30,141 nucleotides of DNA from an uncultured Mollicutes bacterium (GTDB lineage: Bacteria > Bacillota_I > Bacilli_A > ML615J-28 > CAG-313), in the NCBI GenBank assembly GCA_900538885.1, contig UQAI01000015.1, forward strand, positions 1 to 30,141. Direction: 5' to 3'. Below the pieces are notes generated by a model that was not told the origin of the DNA, ran no database searches, and saw only the letters and a list, made by a program, of their open reading frames with translations. The translations under genes were made by a program, and so were the position numbers. Positions 16,316-24,360 of this stretch are shown piece by piece. Position 1 is the first letter of the stretch; each line of letters begins with the position of its first letter.

Positions 16316-16344
16316 ACTTTCATATGTAAAAGGATGTGGGAAAA

Positions 16345-17136
16345 ATGAAAATAACAGTACTTGCTAGTGGGTCAAAAGGTAATGCAACATACTTGGAAAC
16401 ATCAAAAACAAAGATCTTGATTGATGCTGGCATTAGTATGTTACAAATTAAATCAAGGCTAAAAAATGAAGGCATAGAACTTACCAAACTTGATGCTGTT
16501 TTTGTATCACATGAACATACTGATCATGTATTACATCTTTCCTCAGTACTATCGCGCACTAATGCGACATTATATATTGATGAGATTAGTTACAATGTTA
16601 TCAATAAAAAAACAAATAACTCATTGCTTCCTTTTAAAACAGTATTTTTAAAAAATGATTACAAGTATTCTTTTGAGGATATATTTGTAGTACCTATTCA
16701 ATTATCGCATGATTCCGCATCAATTCATGGTTTCTTGTTTAAAGAATTAAATGAAGAGAAAAATTTGAGTTTTGCGTCAATCACAGATACGGGAATAATT
16801 CCAGAAAAATATTTTCCAATACTTAGATCAATAAATGTTTTAATGATTGAATCAAATCATGATGTTGAAATGCTTATGACAAGTAGAAGACCTTGGCCGT
16901 TAATTCAAAGAATTCTCGCAAAAACTGGTCACTTATCTAATGAAACTTGTGTGGATTATCTTACAAAGATTATATCTAACAATACTAAACATATAATCTT
17001 AGCACATTTAAGTGAAGAATGTAATGAACCACAAATTGCAATAAATGAGTGCTATAAAGTATTTGGTGAAAATCTTAAGTTTAGTTTGGTTGTTGCTGAA
17101 CAATATCAAGCGTTACCAACTATTGAGGTTGAATAA
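16345..17136 (+). CDS. walJ: WalJ/YycJ-family metallo-beta-lactamase-fold hydrolase
   Basis: This predicted cytoplasmic MBL-fold protein begins VLASGSKGNATYLE, a signature of the YycJ/WalJ (VicX) family, with the metal motif HEHTDH (H56, H58, D60, H61) and later ligands such as the His in LSHDS. Proteins of this family are linked to the WalRK cell-wall stress system and suspected nucleases; the substrate is unsettled. The ATG at 16345 is preferred over an in-frame GTG at 16336, since AAAAGGA (16328-16334) is well spaced only for the ATG, giving 263 residues. No walR, walK, walH or walI lies next to it. It is the first gene of a long operon, and its stop overlaps the rlmH start (TAATG). Confidence 0.88.
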   Translation: MKITVLASGSKGNATYLETSKTKILIDAGISMLQIKSRLKNEGIELTKLDAVFVSHEHTDHVLHLSSVLSRTNATLYIDEISYNVINKKTNNSLLPFKTVFLKNDYKYSFEDIFVVPIQLSHDSASIHGFLFKELNEEKNLSFASITDTGIIPEKYFPILRSINVLMIESNHDVEMLMTSRRPWPLIQRILAKTGHLSNETCVDYLTKIISNNTKHIILAHLSEECNEPQIAINECYKVFGENLKFSLVVAEQYQALPTIEVE

Positions 17137-17594
17137 TGATAAAAATTTTATGTGTTGGTAAATTAAAAGAAGACTACTTAACAAGTGGAATTAAGGAATA
17201 TTTAAAACGACTTGATGCTTGGGAAAAAGTAGAGATAATTGAAGTAAAAGAATATTTAAGTAGTGATATCAAGAAAGTAATAGAAGTAGAAGGTGATTAC
17301 TTGCTTGATAAAATTGATAAGAACGATTTTGTTATAACGTTAGAAATTGAAGGAAAAATGTTAACAAGCGAAGACCTTGCCTCAAAGATTGATCAATTAT
17401 ACACTTATGGTAATTCAAACATTACCTTTGTAATTGGAGGATCATATGGTTTGAGTAATAAAGTCAAAAGCCGTAGTTCACTTGCCTTATCATTTTCAAA
17501 ATTTACATTTCCTCATCAATTGATGAGATTAATATTACTAGAACAAATTTATCGGGCATTCACGATAAATAATCACAAGGAATATCATAAATAG
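17136..17594 (+). CDS. rlmH: 23S rRNA (pseudouridine-1915-N3)-methyltransferase RlmH
   Basis: RlmH methylates pseudouridine 1915 in helix 69 of 23S rRNA on assembled 70S ribosomes. The 152-residue SPOUT protein starts with the classic IKILCVGKLKE and has the SAM-binding knot FVIGGSYGL (98-106), then LSFSKFTFPHQLMRLILLEQIYRA and the C-terminal YHK. The last residues NNHKEYHK replace the common GEPYHK. The length is near the family norm (155-159). It overlaps the walJ stop by one base. In Bacilli rlmH is often near walJ, so the neighbourhood is conserved. Staphylococcal SCC elements insert at the 3' end of this gene, but no insertion is seen here. Confidence 0.97.
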   Translation: MIKILCVGKLKEDYLTSGIKEYLKRLDAWEKVEIIEVKEYLSSDIKKVIEVEGDYLLDKIDKNDFVITLEIEGKMLTSEDLASKIDQLYTYGNSNITFVIGGSYGLSNKVKSRSSLALSFSKFTFPHQLMRLILLEQIYRAFTINNHKEYHK

Positions 17595-17606
17595 GAGGAT
17601 TAAAAT

Positions 17607-18452
17607 ATGAATATTGCAACAAACATTATCTTTTTAGTAATAACCGCAACTTTTATGGGAGTATATGCTTATAACTTAGTATTAAATTTAGTTAGAGCAA
17701 TCAAAACCAATAAGTTACTAAAAGCTGACCCTCAAAAAATTGAGGCAACAGTTGTGGAAGTAAAACAAGTTAAAAAACGCGTATATGTACGTGTTCAATA
17801 CAAGTCAGAGAGCAACTTGCAAACTTTTGAATCTATATATGAATTAACACAAAAAGAATTTAATGATCAATATTATGAAGGCCAAAAACTAAATATTGTA
17901 TATCCAAAGATTACAGGAAATAAAAGAATTCATTGTTTCCCTACATATCTAGAAGGTACTAAACTTTCCATTGAATCAGGACCATTATTTACAGATTGTT
18001 TAATTTTAGCATCAGGTATTTTTATTTTTACATTTAGTTTATGGAAGATGCTAGCAAATGATGTATTTAATAAAAAATTACCATTAATCAGTACAGATGG
18101 AAGCCCATCAACTCTTACATGGCTAAGTGTTTTAATTTTCTTAGTAATTTATTTTGTTTTAATGACTTATTTACTAGAACGTATTGGTGGTATTTCTAAA
18201 GACCATAGTGAAAACTATTTAAAAATTTGTGGATTAAAAGCCAAAGCTGAAGTTATAACTTATAAACTTGGTCGTACTAAAAATGCAAATGGTGTACGTC
18301 AATCAGAAATTAAAATAGAATTTAGAACTAATAAAGGTGAAAAGGTAAATGCTCAAATTGTATCATTTATGTATACTGAACACCCTGATCAATTCATTGA
18401 TATCCTTTATGATGGAAGACGACCTCAAATGGCCGTATATGTAAGAAATTAA
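17607..18452 (+). CDS. DUF3592-like membrane protein
   Basis: The 281-residue protein has an N-terminal membrane helix (about 5-29), a beta-rich segment (44-102: IEATVVEVK, VRVQYKSE, EGQKLNIVYP), two further helices (about 128-149 and 172-191) and a second beta-rich segment (211-281: KAEVITYK, IKIEFRTNKGE, DILYDGRRP). The two soluble segments look like copies of the same small beta module, which resembles DUF3592-type modules in membrane proteins. The function is unknown. It starts with a strong TAGGAGG 12 bp after rlmH and ends one base before the uvrB start, so it sits inside the repair/tRNA-modification operon. Confidence 0.7.
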   Translation: MNIATNIIFLVITATFMGVYAYNLVLNLVRAIKTNKLLKADPQKIEATVVEVKQVKKRVYVRVQYKSESNLQTFESIYELTQKEFNDQYYEGQKLNIVYPKITGNKRIHCFPTYLEGTKLSIESGPLFTDCLILASGIFIFTFSLWKMLANDVFNKKLPLISTDGSPSTLTWLSVLIFLVIYFVLMTYLLERIGGISKDHSENYLKICGLKAKAEVITYKLGRTKNANGVRQSEIKIEFRTNKGEKVNAQIVSFMYTEHPDQFIDILYDGRRPQMAVYVRN

Positions 18453-18453
18453 T

Positions 18454-20436
18454 ATGGATAAATTTAAACTAGTCGCCCCATATAGTCCGATGGGGGATCA
18501 AATAGAGGCAATTAAAAGAATAAGCGAAAATCTTGAAATGGGAATAAAAGAACAAACACTTTTAGGGGCAACCGGTACAGGTAAAACTTTTACAATGGCA
18601 AATGTTATCGCAAATGTAAATAAACCAACTATTGTTCTTGCCCATAATAAAACTTTAGCAGGTCAGCTTTATGCGGAACTAAAAAGTTTTTTTCCCGAAA
18701 ATAGGGTAGAATACTTTATTTCATACTATGACTATTACCAACCTGAAGCTTATGTTCCAAGTAAAGATATGTATATTGAAAAAGACTCAAGCATTAATGA
18801 TGAAATAGACCAAATGCGTCATGCCGCAACCTCAAGTATTCTTGAACGTAAAGACACAATAATAGTAGCTAGTGTATCATGTATATATGGTATTGGTGAT
18901 CCTGAAGATTATAAAGACTCAATGTTAACCATTCGAAAAGGCGAAACCTTAAATCGTGATGCGTTATTAGAGAGACTTGTAAAGATGCAATTTATTTATA
19001 GTACTATTGCTTTTGAAAGAGGAATGTTTAGAGTTAAAGGAGATAATGTCGATATTTTACCAACATATGAAAGTACTGAAGCAATTCGAATTAGTTTCTT
19101 TGATGATGAGGTAGAGAGAATATCAATCTTTGATATCGTTACAGGAAAAGTAATTAGAAGTACAGGTCTTATCAACATCTTCCCCGCTACTCATTTCGTG
19201 ATGAATGAAGCTAAAAAGGAAGAAGCTTTAAGAAGAATTAAAGAAGAATTAGATGAACGAATCAAATACTTTAATGATAACGGAAAACCTCTAGAAGCAG
19301 AACGAATTAAACAACGCACAATGTATGATATCGAAATGATTAAAGAAGTTGGTAGTTGTTCAGGCATAGAAAACTATTCAAGACATTTATCTCTTCGTCA
19401 AGAAGGAGAAACACCATCAGTTTTACTTGATTTCTTTGGCAATGATTACTTAATGATTATTGATGAATCACATGTTACAATACCTCAAGTTAGGGGAATG
19501 TACAATGGCGATAGAAGTCGTAAACAAACTTTAGTTGATTATGGTTTTAGACTTCCATCAGCTTTAGATAATAGACCTTTAAATTTTGATGAGTTTGAAA
19601 AGAAAATTAAACAAGTAGTTTATGTTAGCGCAACACCTGGTGATTATGAATTAAGCCGTTCTTATGAAATTGTTGAACAAATAATTAGACCAACAGGTTT
19701 ACTTGATCCAAAAGTTGAGGTACGACCAACTAAAAATCAAATTGACTATATTTTAGAAGATATTAAAGAACAAATTAAAAAGAATGAAAGAACCTTAATT
19801 ACAACCCTAACAATTAAAATGAGTGAAGACCTAACTGCTTACTTAAAAGAAGTAGGAATTAAGGTAGCTTACCTTCATTCAGAAATTAAATCATTAGAAC
19901 GTTTAGAAATTATTAGAAGTTTACGTAAAGGAACTTACGATGTACTTGTTGGTATTAATCTTTTAAGAGAAGGTCTAGATATACCTGAAGTTAGTTTAAT
20001 ATGTATATTAGATGCGGATAAAGAAGGGTTTTTAAGAAGTGAGAGATCATTAATTCAAACAATTGGCCGAGCCGCAAGAAATGCTAATGGTCGTGTTATA
20101 ATGTATGCGGATAACATGACCGAATCAATGGAAAAAGCAATTACTGAAACTAACAGACGTAGAGAAATTCAAAATGCATATAATGTAGAACATCATATCA
20201 TTCCAAAAACAATTATTAAAGAAATTGGTGAAGCAGTAAGCATTATTAATCCAGAAACTGGAAGTGTTGAAAACGAAACAATTGATAAAGAAACATTTAA
20301 GAAAATGACTAAACTAGAACGTAAAAATTTAATTGAAAAACTTGAAGTTGCGATGAAGAAAGCTTCAAAAGAATTAAATTTTGAAGAAGCAATGTTATTA
20401 AGAGATACTATTTTAGAATTAAAAGCAGAAAATTAG
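18454..20436 (+). CDS. uvrB: Excinuclease ABC subunit B (UvrB)
   Basis: UvrB is the damage-verifying helicase-like subunit of nucleotide excision repair, loaded by UvrA and cut-promoting with UvrC. The 660-residue protein has Walker A LGATGTGKTF (37-46), the DNA-clamping beta-hairpin with YYDYYQPEAYVP (about residues 90-101), the DESH box (D337-H340), helicase motif VI around QTIGRAARN, and the C-terminal UVR motif that binds UvrC (about 625-658). The length matches the family (about 660). Only one base separates it from the previous stop, and there is no clear Shine-Dalgarno sequence (weak GTAAGAA), so translation probably depends on coupling. No uvrA is adjacent in this window. Confidence 0.98.
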   Translation: MDKFKLVAPYSPMGDQIEAIKRISENLEMGIKEQTLLGATGTGKTFTMANVIANVNKPTIVLAHNKTLAGQLYAELKSFFPENRVEYFISYYDYYQPEAYVPSKDMYIEKDSSINDEIDQMRHAATSSILERKDTIIVASVSCIYGIGDPEDYKDSMLTIRKGETLNRDALLERLVKMQFIYSTIAFERGMFRVKGDNVDILPTYESTEAIRISFFDDEVERISIFDIVTGKVIRSTGLINIFPATHFVMNEAKKEEALRRIKEELDERIKYFNDNGKPLEAERIKQRTMYDIEMIKEVGSCSGIENYSRHLSLRQEGETPSVLLDFFGNDYLMIIDESHVTIPQVRGMYNGDRSRKQTLVDYGFRLPSALDNRPLNFDEFEKKIKQVVYVSATPGDYELSRSYEIVEQIIRPTGLLDPKVEVRPTKNQIDYILEDIKEQIKKNERTLITTLTIKMSEDLTAYLKEVGIKVAYLHSEIKSLERLEIIRSLRKGTYDVLVGINLLREGLDIPEVSLICILDADKEGFLRSERSLIQTIGRAARNANGRVIMYADNMTESMEKAITETNRRREIQNAYNVEHHIIPKTIIKEIGEAVSIINPETGSVENETIDKETFKKMTKLERKNLIEKLEVAMKKASKELNFEEAMLLRDTILELKAEN

Positions 20437-20447
20437 GAGGTGTTAAA

Positions 20448-21575
20448 GTGGGAACAAAACCTAAAGTAATAATAGGATTATCTGGCGGTGTAGATAGTAG
20501 TGTGGGAGTAATAAAACTTCTTGAACTTGGTTATGATGTCGAAGCAATTTTTATGCGTAACTGGGATTCAGCTGTCAATAATGATGTATTAGGTAATCCC
20601 GATTTAATGGATGAAGTTTGTCCACAAGAAAAAGATTATCAAGATGCGAAAGCTGTAGCTGATAAACTTGGCATTAAACTTCATCGTGTTGATTTTATAG
20701 AAGAATACTGGAATGAAGTATTTACATATTTTTTAGATGAATATAAAAAAAATAGAACGCCTAATCCTGATATCTTATGTAATAAAGAAATTAAATTTAA
20801 ATGTTTTCTCGAAAAAGCCGAAGCAATGGGAGCTGACTATATTGCTATGGGGCATTATGCTAGAGTTATCCATGATGGTGACAAACATTATTTATTAAGA
20901 GGTGTTGATAGCAATAAAGATCAAACATACTTTTTATCACAATTAAGTGCTAAACAAATTTCTAAAGCCTTATTTCCAATTGGCGATATGGTAAAACAAG
21001 ATGTTCGTGAACTTGCTTTAAAGTATGATTTGCCAGTTGCTGGTAAAAAAGATTCAACGGGTATTTGTTTTATCGGTGAAAGAAACTTTAAAGAATTTTT
21101 AAAAAATTATATTCCTGCTCAACCTGGTAATATGGTTACATCAGATCATAAAATAGTGGGAAGACATGAAGGATTAATGTACTACACTATTGGTCAACGT
21201 CATGGCCTTGGTATTGGTGGACCTGGCGATGCATGGTTTGTTATTGGTAAAAACCCTAAAGATAATGAACTAATTGTAGGTCAAGGTGATGAACAAGAAC
21301 TACTATACGCTAATCGTGCTATTATTAAAGATATTAATATTATTAATCCACCACTAGTAGATACTCCTACTCTTACTGCAAAGTTTAGATATCGTGCTCC
21401 TGATGTTGGAGTTACGATCAAATATTTAGATGATAATACAATTGAAGTTAAAACAAAAGAGCCAGTTAAAGCAATGACTCCAGGTCAAGCTTGTGTATTT
21501 TACGATGGTGAATACTGCTTAGGTGGGGGAACCATTGATGAAGTATTTATGGATGATGTAAAACGGAGATACTAG
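20448..21575 (+). CDS. mnmA: tRNA-specific 2-thiouridylase MnmA
   Basis: MnmA forms 2-thiouridine at wobble U34 of tRNA Lys, Glu and Gln. The 375-residue protein has the PP-loop SGGVDS (12-17) that adenylates the uridine, the catalytic Cys 111 in NPDILCNKEIKF, and the persulfide Cys 207 in STGICFIGERNF, followed by the C-terminal barrel domains. The start is a GTG at 20448, set by TTAGGAGGTG just upstream, which also covers the uvrB stop. It lies immediately before recD2; mnmA close to recD2 is also the Bacillus arrangement (mnmA-yrrB-yrrC), so the order is conserved. Confidence 0.97.
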   Translation: MGTKPKVIIGLSGGVDSSVGVIKLLELGYDVEAIFMRNWDSAVNNDVLGNPDLMDEVCPQEKDYQDAKAVADKLGIKLHRVDFIEEYWNEVFTYFLDEYKKNRTPNPDILCNKEIKFKCFLEKAEAMGADYIAMGHYARVIHDGDKHYLLRGVDSNKDQTYFLSQLSAKQISKALFPIGDMVKQDVRELALKYDLPVAGKKDSTGICFIGERNFKEFLKNYIPAQPGNMVTSDHKIVGRHEGLMYYTIGQRHGLGIGGPGDAWFVIGKNPKDNELIVGQGDEQELLYANRAIIKDINIINPPLVDTPTLTAKFRYRAPDVGVTIKYLDDNTIEVKTKEPVKAMTPGQACVFYDGEYCLGGGTIDEVFMDDVKRRY

Positions 21576-21576
21576 A

Positions 21577-23925
21577 ATGAGTGAAATATTAAATGGAACT
21601 ATCGCAAGAATAAATTATTACAATCAAGACAGCGGTTATACCGTTGCTCTTTTTGAATTAGATTATAAAAAGAAAGATGTTCTCGCCGCAAAGAATAAAA
21701 TCATTGGTAATAATATTACCGTTGTAGGTTTCTTTGACCGGGCAGTTTATGAAGGCGAGGAATATGAACTTGAAGGCGATTATGTAAAAGATAAAAATTA
21801 TGGTTTACAATTTAAATTTACTAAATTTGCGAGAAAAGCAATTGATAATGCTTATGGAATTGTAGCTTATTTATCAAGTGATTTATTTCCTGGTATTGGT
21901 ATCAAGATTGCGAAAATGGTAGTAGAAAAACTTGGTGTTGATGCGATTGAACTAATTAAACATAATCCTGATGTTTTAAATGAAATTGCGATAACCCCTA
22001 AACAACGTTCAATTATTTATAGTGGAATCTTAAGTGATAAAAATAACCAAGAAGCAGTAATTTTTCTTCTTGATCATGGTATCACAATTGATATGGCTAA
22101 TAAAATAATAATTAAATTTGGTAGTGATGTAATAGAAGAATTAAAAACTAATCCATATATTTTAATGGATAAACTTGATCGTTTTGGTTTTAAGAAAAAT
22201 GATCAATTTGCGTTAAAACTGGGAATTCCTAAAAATAGTAAACTACGACTTAAGGCGCTTACTTGTTATATGCTTAAGGAATTAATTTATAATTCAGGTA
22301 ATAGTTATGTGACCAAAACAACATTATATGAAAGAATAAGAGAATATATCTTAGAAGAAATTGCGCATGAAGATTTTGTGTGCGTTCTAAAAACCTTAGA
22401 AGAAGAAAAAAAGATATATATGCCTAATGATAATGATGTGTTTGATTATCAACTTTATATTCAAGAAACTGACCTTGCGAAAGAAATCGTCAAACTATTA
22501 AAAGGTGAGCGTAATCCTGAACATAAAATGACATCATACGATCAAAATACCATTAATGATATATATGAAGAAATCGAAAAAGAAAGTTCAATCAAGTTTA
22601 ATGAAGAACAAAAAAATGCAATTACTTCAGCATTCTCAGAACCAATCGTTATTGTTACTGGTGGCCCTGGTACTGGTAAATCAACTATTGTTCATGCCAT
22701 TATTAAAATGTATTTAAAGTTAAATAAAGATAGTAGTGCTCTTATTAATGAAATTGCAATTTTAGCACCAACTGGCCGCGCCGCGAAGCGCCTAAAGGAA
22801 ACTACAGGAATGGATTCATCAACTATTCACCGTTTCTTAGGTTATATTGGTGGTGACAAATTCACTTATAATAAATATAATAAAACGACAGCTCGCTTAA
22901 TAATTGTTGATGAATCATCAATGATGGATTTATCACTTGCTTATCGATTACTTACATCAATGCATGATGATGCAAGACTTATTGTTGTAGGTGATGTTGA
23001 CCAATTACCTGCTGTTGGACCAGGACAAGTTCTAAAAGATTTAATTGATACAAGAGAAATAAAAACAATTAGGTTAAATAAAATTCACCGTCAAGCTGAA
23101 AATTCTACAATTATAAAACTAGCACATAGTATCAATGAAGGATATGTACCAGAAAATATTTTAGAAAAGTTTAGTGATCGCACTTTCATTCCTACCGACA
23201 ATGATCATCTTGCTAATATGCTAGTTGACTTAGTGGGAATGGCCGTTAGAAAAGGAAAAGACATTAAAAAAGATATCCAAGTATTAATCCCTATGTATAA
23301 AGGTGATGCCGGAATTAATGAGATTAATACGCGAATTCAAAACCTTATTAATCCGCTTACTGATGAAGGTGAAATTAAACATTTAGGAATGTCATTTAGA
23401 ATTAACGACAAAGTTATCCAACTTGTTAACCGTGCCGATAAAGGGGTTATGAATGGTGATATCGGAGTAATTGAAAGATTTAAATATAAAAATCTAAAGA
23501 TTAATGGCATCACGGTTTTATTTGATAGTGGTTATGTAGAATATAACTTAGATGAAATTGAGGACTTAAGTTTAGCTTATGCAATTAGTATTCACAAAGC
23601 CCAAGGCAGTGAATTTGACTTAGTTATTATGCCAATTAGCACAAAATATTATATTATGCTTAAACGTAAATTAATTTATACAGGTGTAACTAGAGCTAAA
23701 AATAGTTTAATTTTAATAGGTGATGTTAAAGCTTTACAAATGGGAATTATGCAAATAGAACATAACCGAAAAACAATTTTAAAGGATAAGATTATTGAAT
23801 ATTTACATAACGGACTAAATGAAGAAAAGCCTAACTTAAATATTATTGATGATGAATCAGCTTTTGATAGTATTGGTGAAAAAGAATTCGGAAATTTAAA
23901 ACCAAGTGATTTTGAAGATTTATAA
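21577..23925 (+). CDS. recD2: RecD-like ATP-dependent DNA helicase RecD2
   Basis: RecD2 is a 5'-3' superfamily 1B helicase found outside RecBCD, active in DNA repair and replication-fork maintenance. The 782-residue protein has an N-terminal OB-like part (about 1-85), helix-hairpin-helix repeats (about 92-215), then the helicase core: Walker A GGPGTGKST (362-370), motif Ia LAPTGRAAKR, motif II DESSMMD (445-451), GDVDQLPAVGPG (472-483), and motif VI VTRAKNSL near the C-terminus. The length fits RecD2 (about 720-800), not the shorter RecD of RecBCD. The ATG follows the mnmA stop by one base, with CGGAGAT upstream. No hairpin terminator is seen after it, so some read-through into the next small gene is possible. 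Confidence 0.96.
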   Translation: MSEILNGTIARINYYNQDSGYTVALFELDYKKKDVLAAKNKIIGNNITVVGFFDRAVYEGEEYELEGDYVKDKNYGLQFKFTKFARKAIDNAYGIVAYLSSDLFPGIGIKIAKMVVEKLGVDAIELIKHNPDVLNEIAITPKQRSIIYSGILSDKNNQEAVIFLLDHGITIDMANKIIIKFGSDVIEELKTNPYILMDKLDRFGFKKNDQFALKLGIPKNSKLRLKALTCYMLKELIYNSGNSYVTKTTLYERIREYILEEIAHEDFVCVLKTLEEEKKIYMPNDNDVFDYQLYIQETDLAKEIVKLLKGERNPEHKMTSYDQNTINDIYEEIEKESSIKFNEEQKNAITSAFSEPIVIVTGGPGTGKSTIVHAIIKMYLKLNKDSSALINEIAILAPTGRAAKRLKETTGMDSSTIHRFLGYIGGDKFTYNKYNKTTARLIIVDESSMMDLSLAYRLLTSMHDDARLIVVGDVDQLPAVGPGQVLKDLIDTREIKTIRLNKIHRQAENSTIIKLAHSINEGYVPENILEKFSDRTFIPTDNDHLANMLVDLVGMAVRKGKDIKKDIQVLIPMYKGDAGINEINTRIQNLINPLTDEGEIKHLGMSFRINDKVIQLVNRADKGVMNGDIGVIERFKYKNLKINGITVLFDSGYVEYNLDEIEDLSLAYAISIHKAQGSEFDLVIMPISTKYYIMLKRKLIYTGVTRAKNSLILIGDVKALQMGIMQIEHNRKTILKDKIIEYLHNGLNEEKPNLNIIDDESAFDSIGEKEFGNLKPSDFEDL

Positions 23926-24016
23926 AAAATAATGTATTAAAATTAATAAATATACCATAATATAAATGCTAAAACAATATTATTGAGATTCAATAGGAGA
24001 ACATATAATATTCACT

Positions 24017-24044
24017 TTGTTTAGAACTATGAAATATATATAAT
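24017..24044 (+). promoter_or_regulatory. Promoter of the small Cys-tail gene
   Basis: TTGTTT (24017-24022) and TATAAT (24039-24044) are 16 bp apart, about 42 bp before the ATG at 24086. The surrounding 160-bp gap (23926-24085) holds no other gene. Confidence 0.6.
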
Positions 24045-24085
24045 ATTTTGAATTTAGCACTTTAAACTAAGAATGAGGTGATAAC

Positions 24086-24286
24086 ATGAAAAAGTCAATA
24101 TTTCCCTTTTTACTTGGTGGAATGACTGTTTTTGGTGTTTGGATGGCCTACAATAATCGTAAGGCTCTAGATAAACTAGTAACTACGGTTAATGATTCAA
24201 CCGAACAAGCAATTCAAAAGTTTAAAGATAAAATGGACTCCACAACCTGTGAATGTAACAATGATGAATGTGGCTGTGGAAATTAA
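24086..24286 (+). CDS. Small membrane-anchored protein with a Cys-rich tail, 66 residues
   Basis: I do not recognise a named family. The protein has one N-terminal hydrophobic segment (about 5-22), an amphipathic helical middle (24-50) and a C-terminal tail with four cysteines in a CxC-x4-CxC layout (C55, C57, C62, C64) among acidic and Asn residues. The tail could bind a metal or form disulfides; the topology (tail in or out) is not decided by the sequence. The gene has an excellent GAGGTGAT ribosome binding site, its own promoter and a terminator starting at its stop codon, so it is expressed as a single-gene unit. YtxH-like small proteins share the helix-plus-amphipathic layout, which is the closest comparison I can offer. 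Confidence 0.75.
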   Translation: MKKSIFPFLLGGMTVFGVWMAYNNRKALDKLVTTVNDSTEQAIQKFKDKMDSTTCECNNDECGCGN

Positions 24287-24313
24287 AAGTTCGCCTAGCT
24301 AGCGAACTTTTTA
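24285..24313 (+). terminator. Intrinsic terminator after the Cys-tail gene
   Basis: AAAAGTTCGC / GCGAACTTTT is a 10-bp perfect stem with a 7-base loop, followed by T residues. The left arm begins within the TAA stop codon. Confidence 0.85.
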
Positions 24314-24319
24314 AAATTA

Positions 24320-24328
24320 TGCTATAAT
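24320..24328 (+). promoter_or_regulatory. Extended -10 promoter of the M16C peptidase gene
   Basis: TGC followed by TATAAT (24323-24328) lies 32 bp before the ATG at 24361. The -35 position falls inside the preceding terminator stem and has no good match, so recognition should rest on the extended -10. Confidence 0.65.
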
Positions 24329-24360
24329 AAAGTATCTAAAAAAATAAGGGGGAAACCAAA

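Noticed and set aside
16336..16344. An upstream GTG start for walJ.
   Set aside because: The AAAAGGA site ends only one base before it; the ATG at 16345 is properly spaced and gives the usual family N-terminus.
17577..17594. The 3' end of rlmH (AAGGAATATCATAAATAG) resembles the attB site used by staphylococcal SCC elements.
   Set aside because: Similarity follows from the conserved YHK coding end. The next gene starts 12 bp later with a normal ribosome binding site and there is no recombinase, second repeat or foreign block.
23926..24085. Possible short ORF after AGGAG at 23995-23999.
   Set aside because: The frames after it stop within a few codons and no ATG, GTG or TTG is suitably spaced; the region is better read as promoter DNA of the Cys-tail gene.
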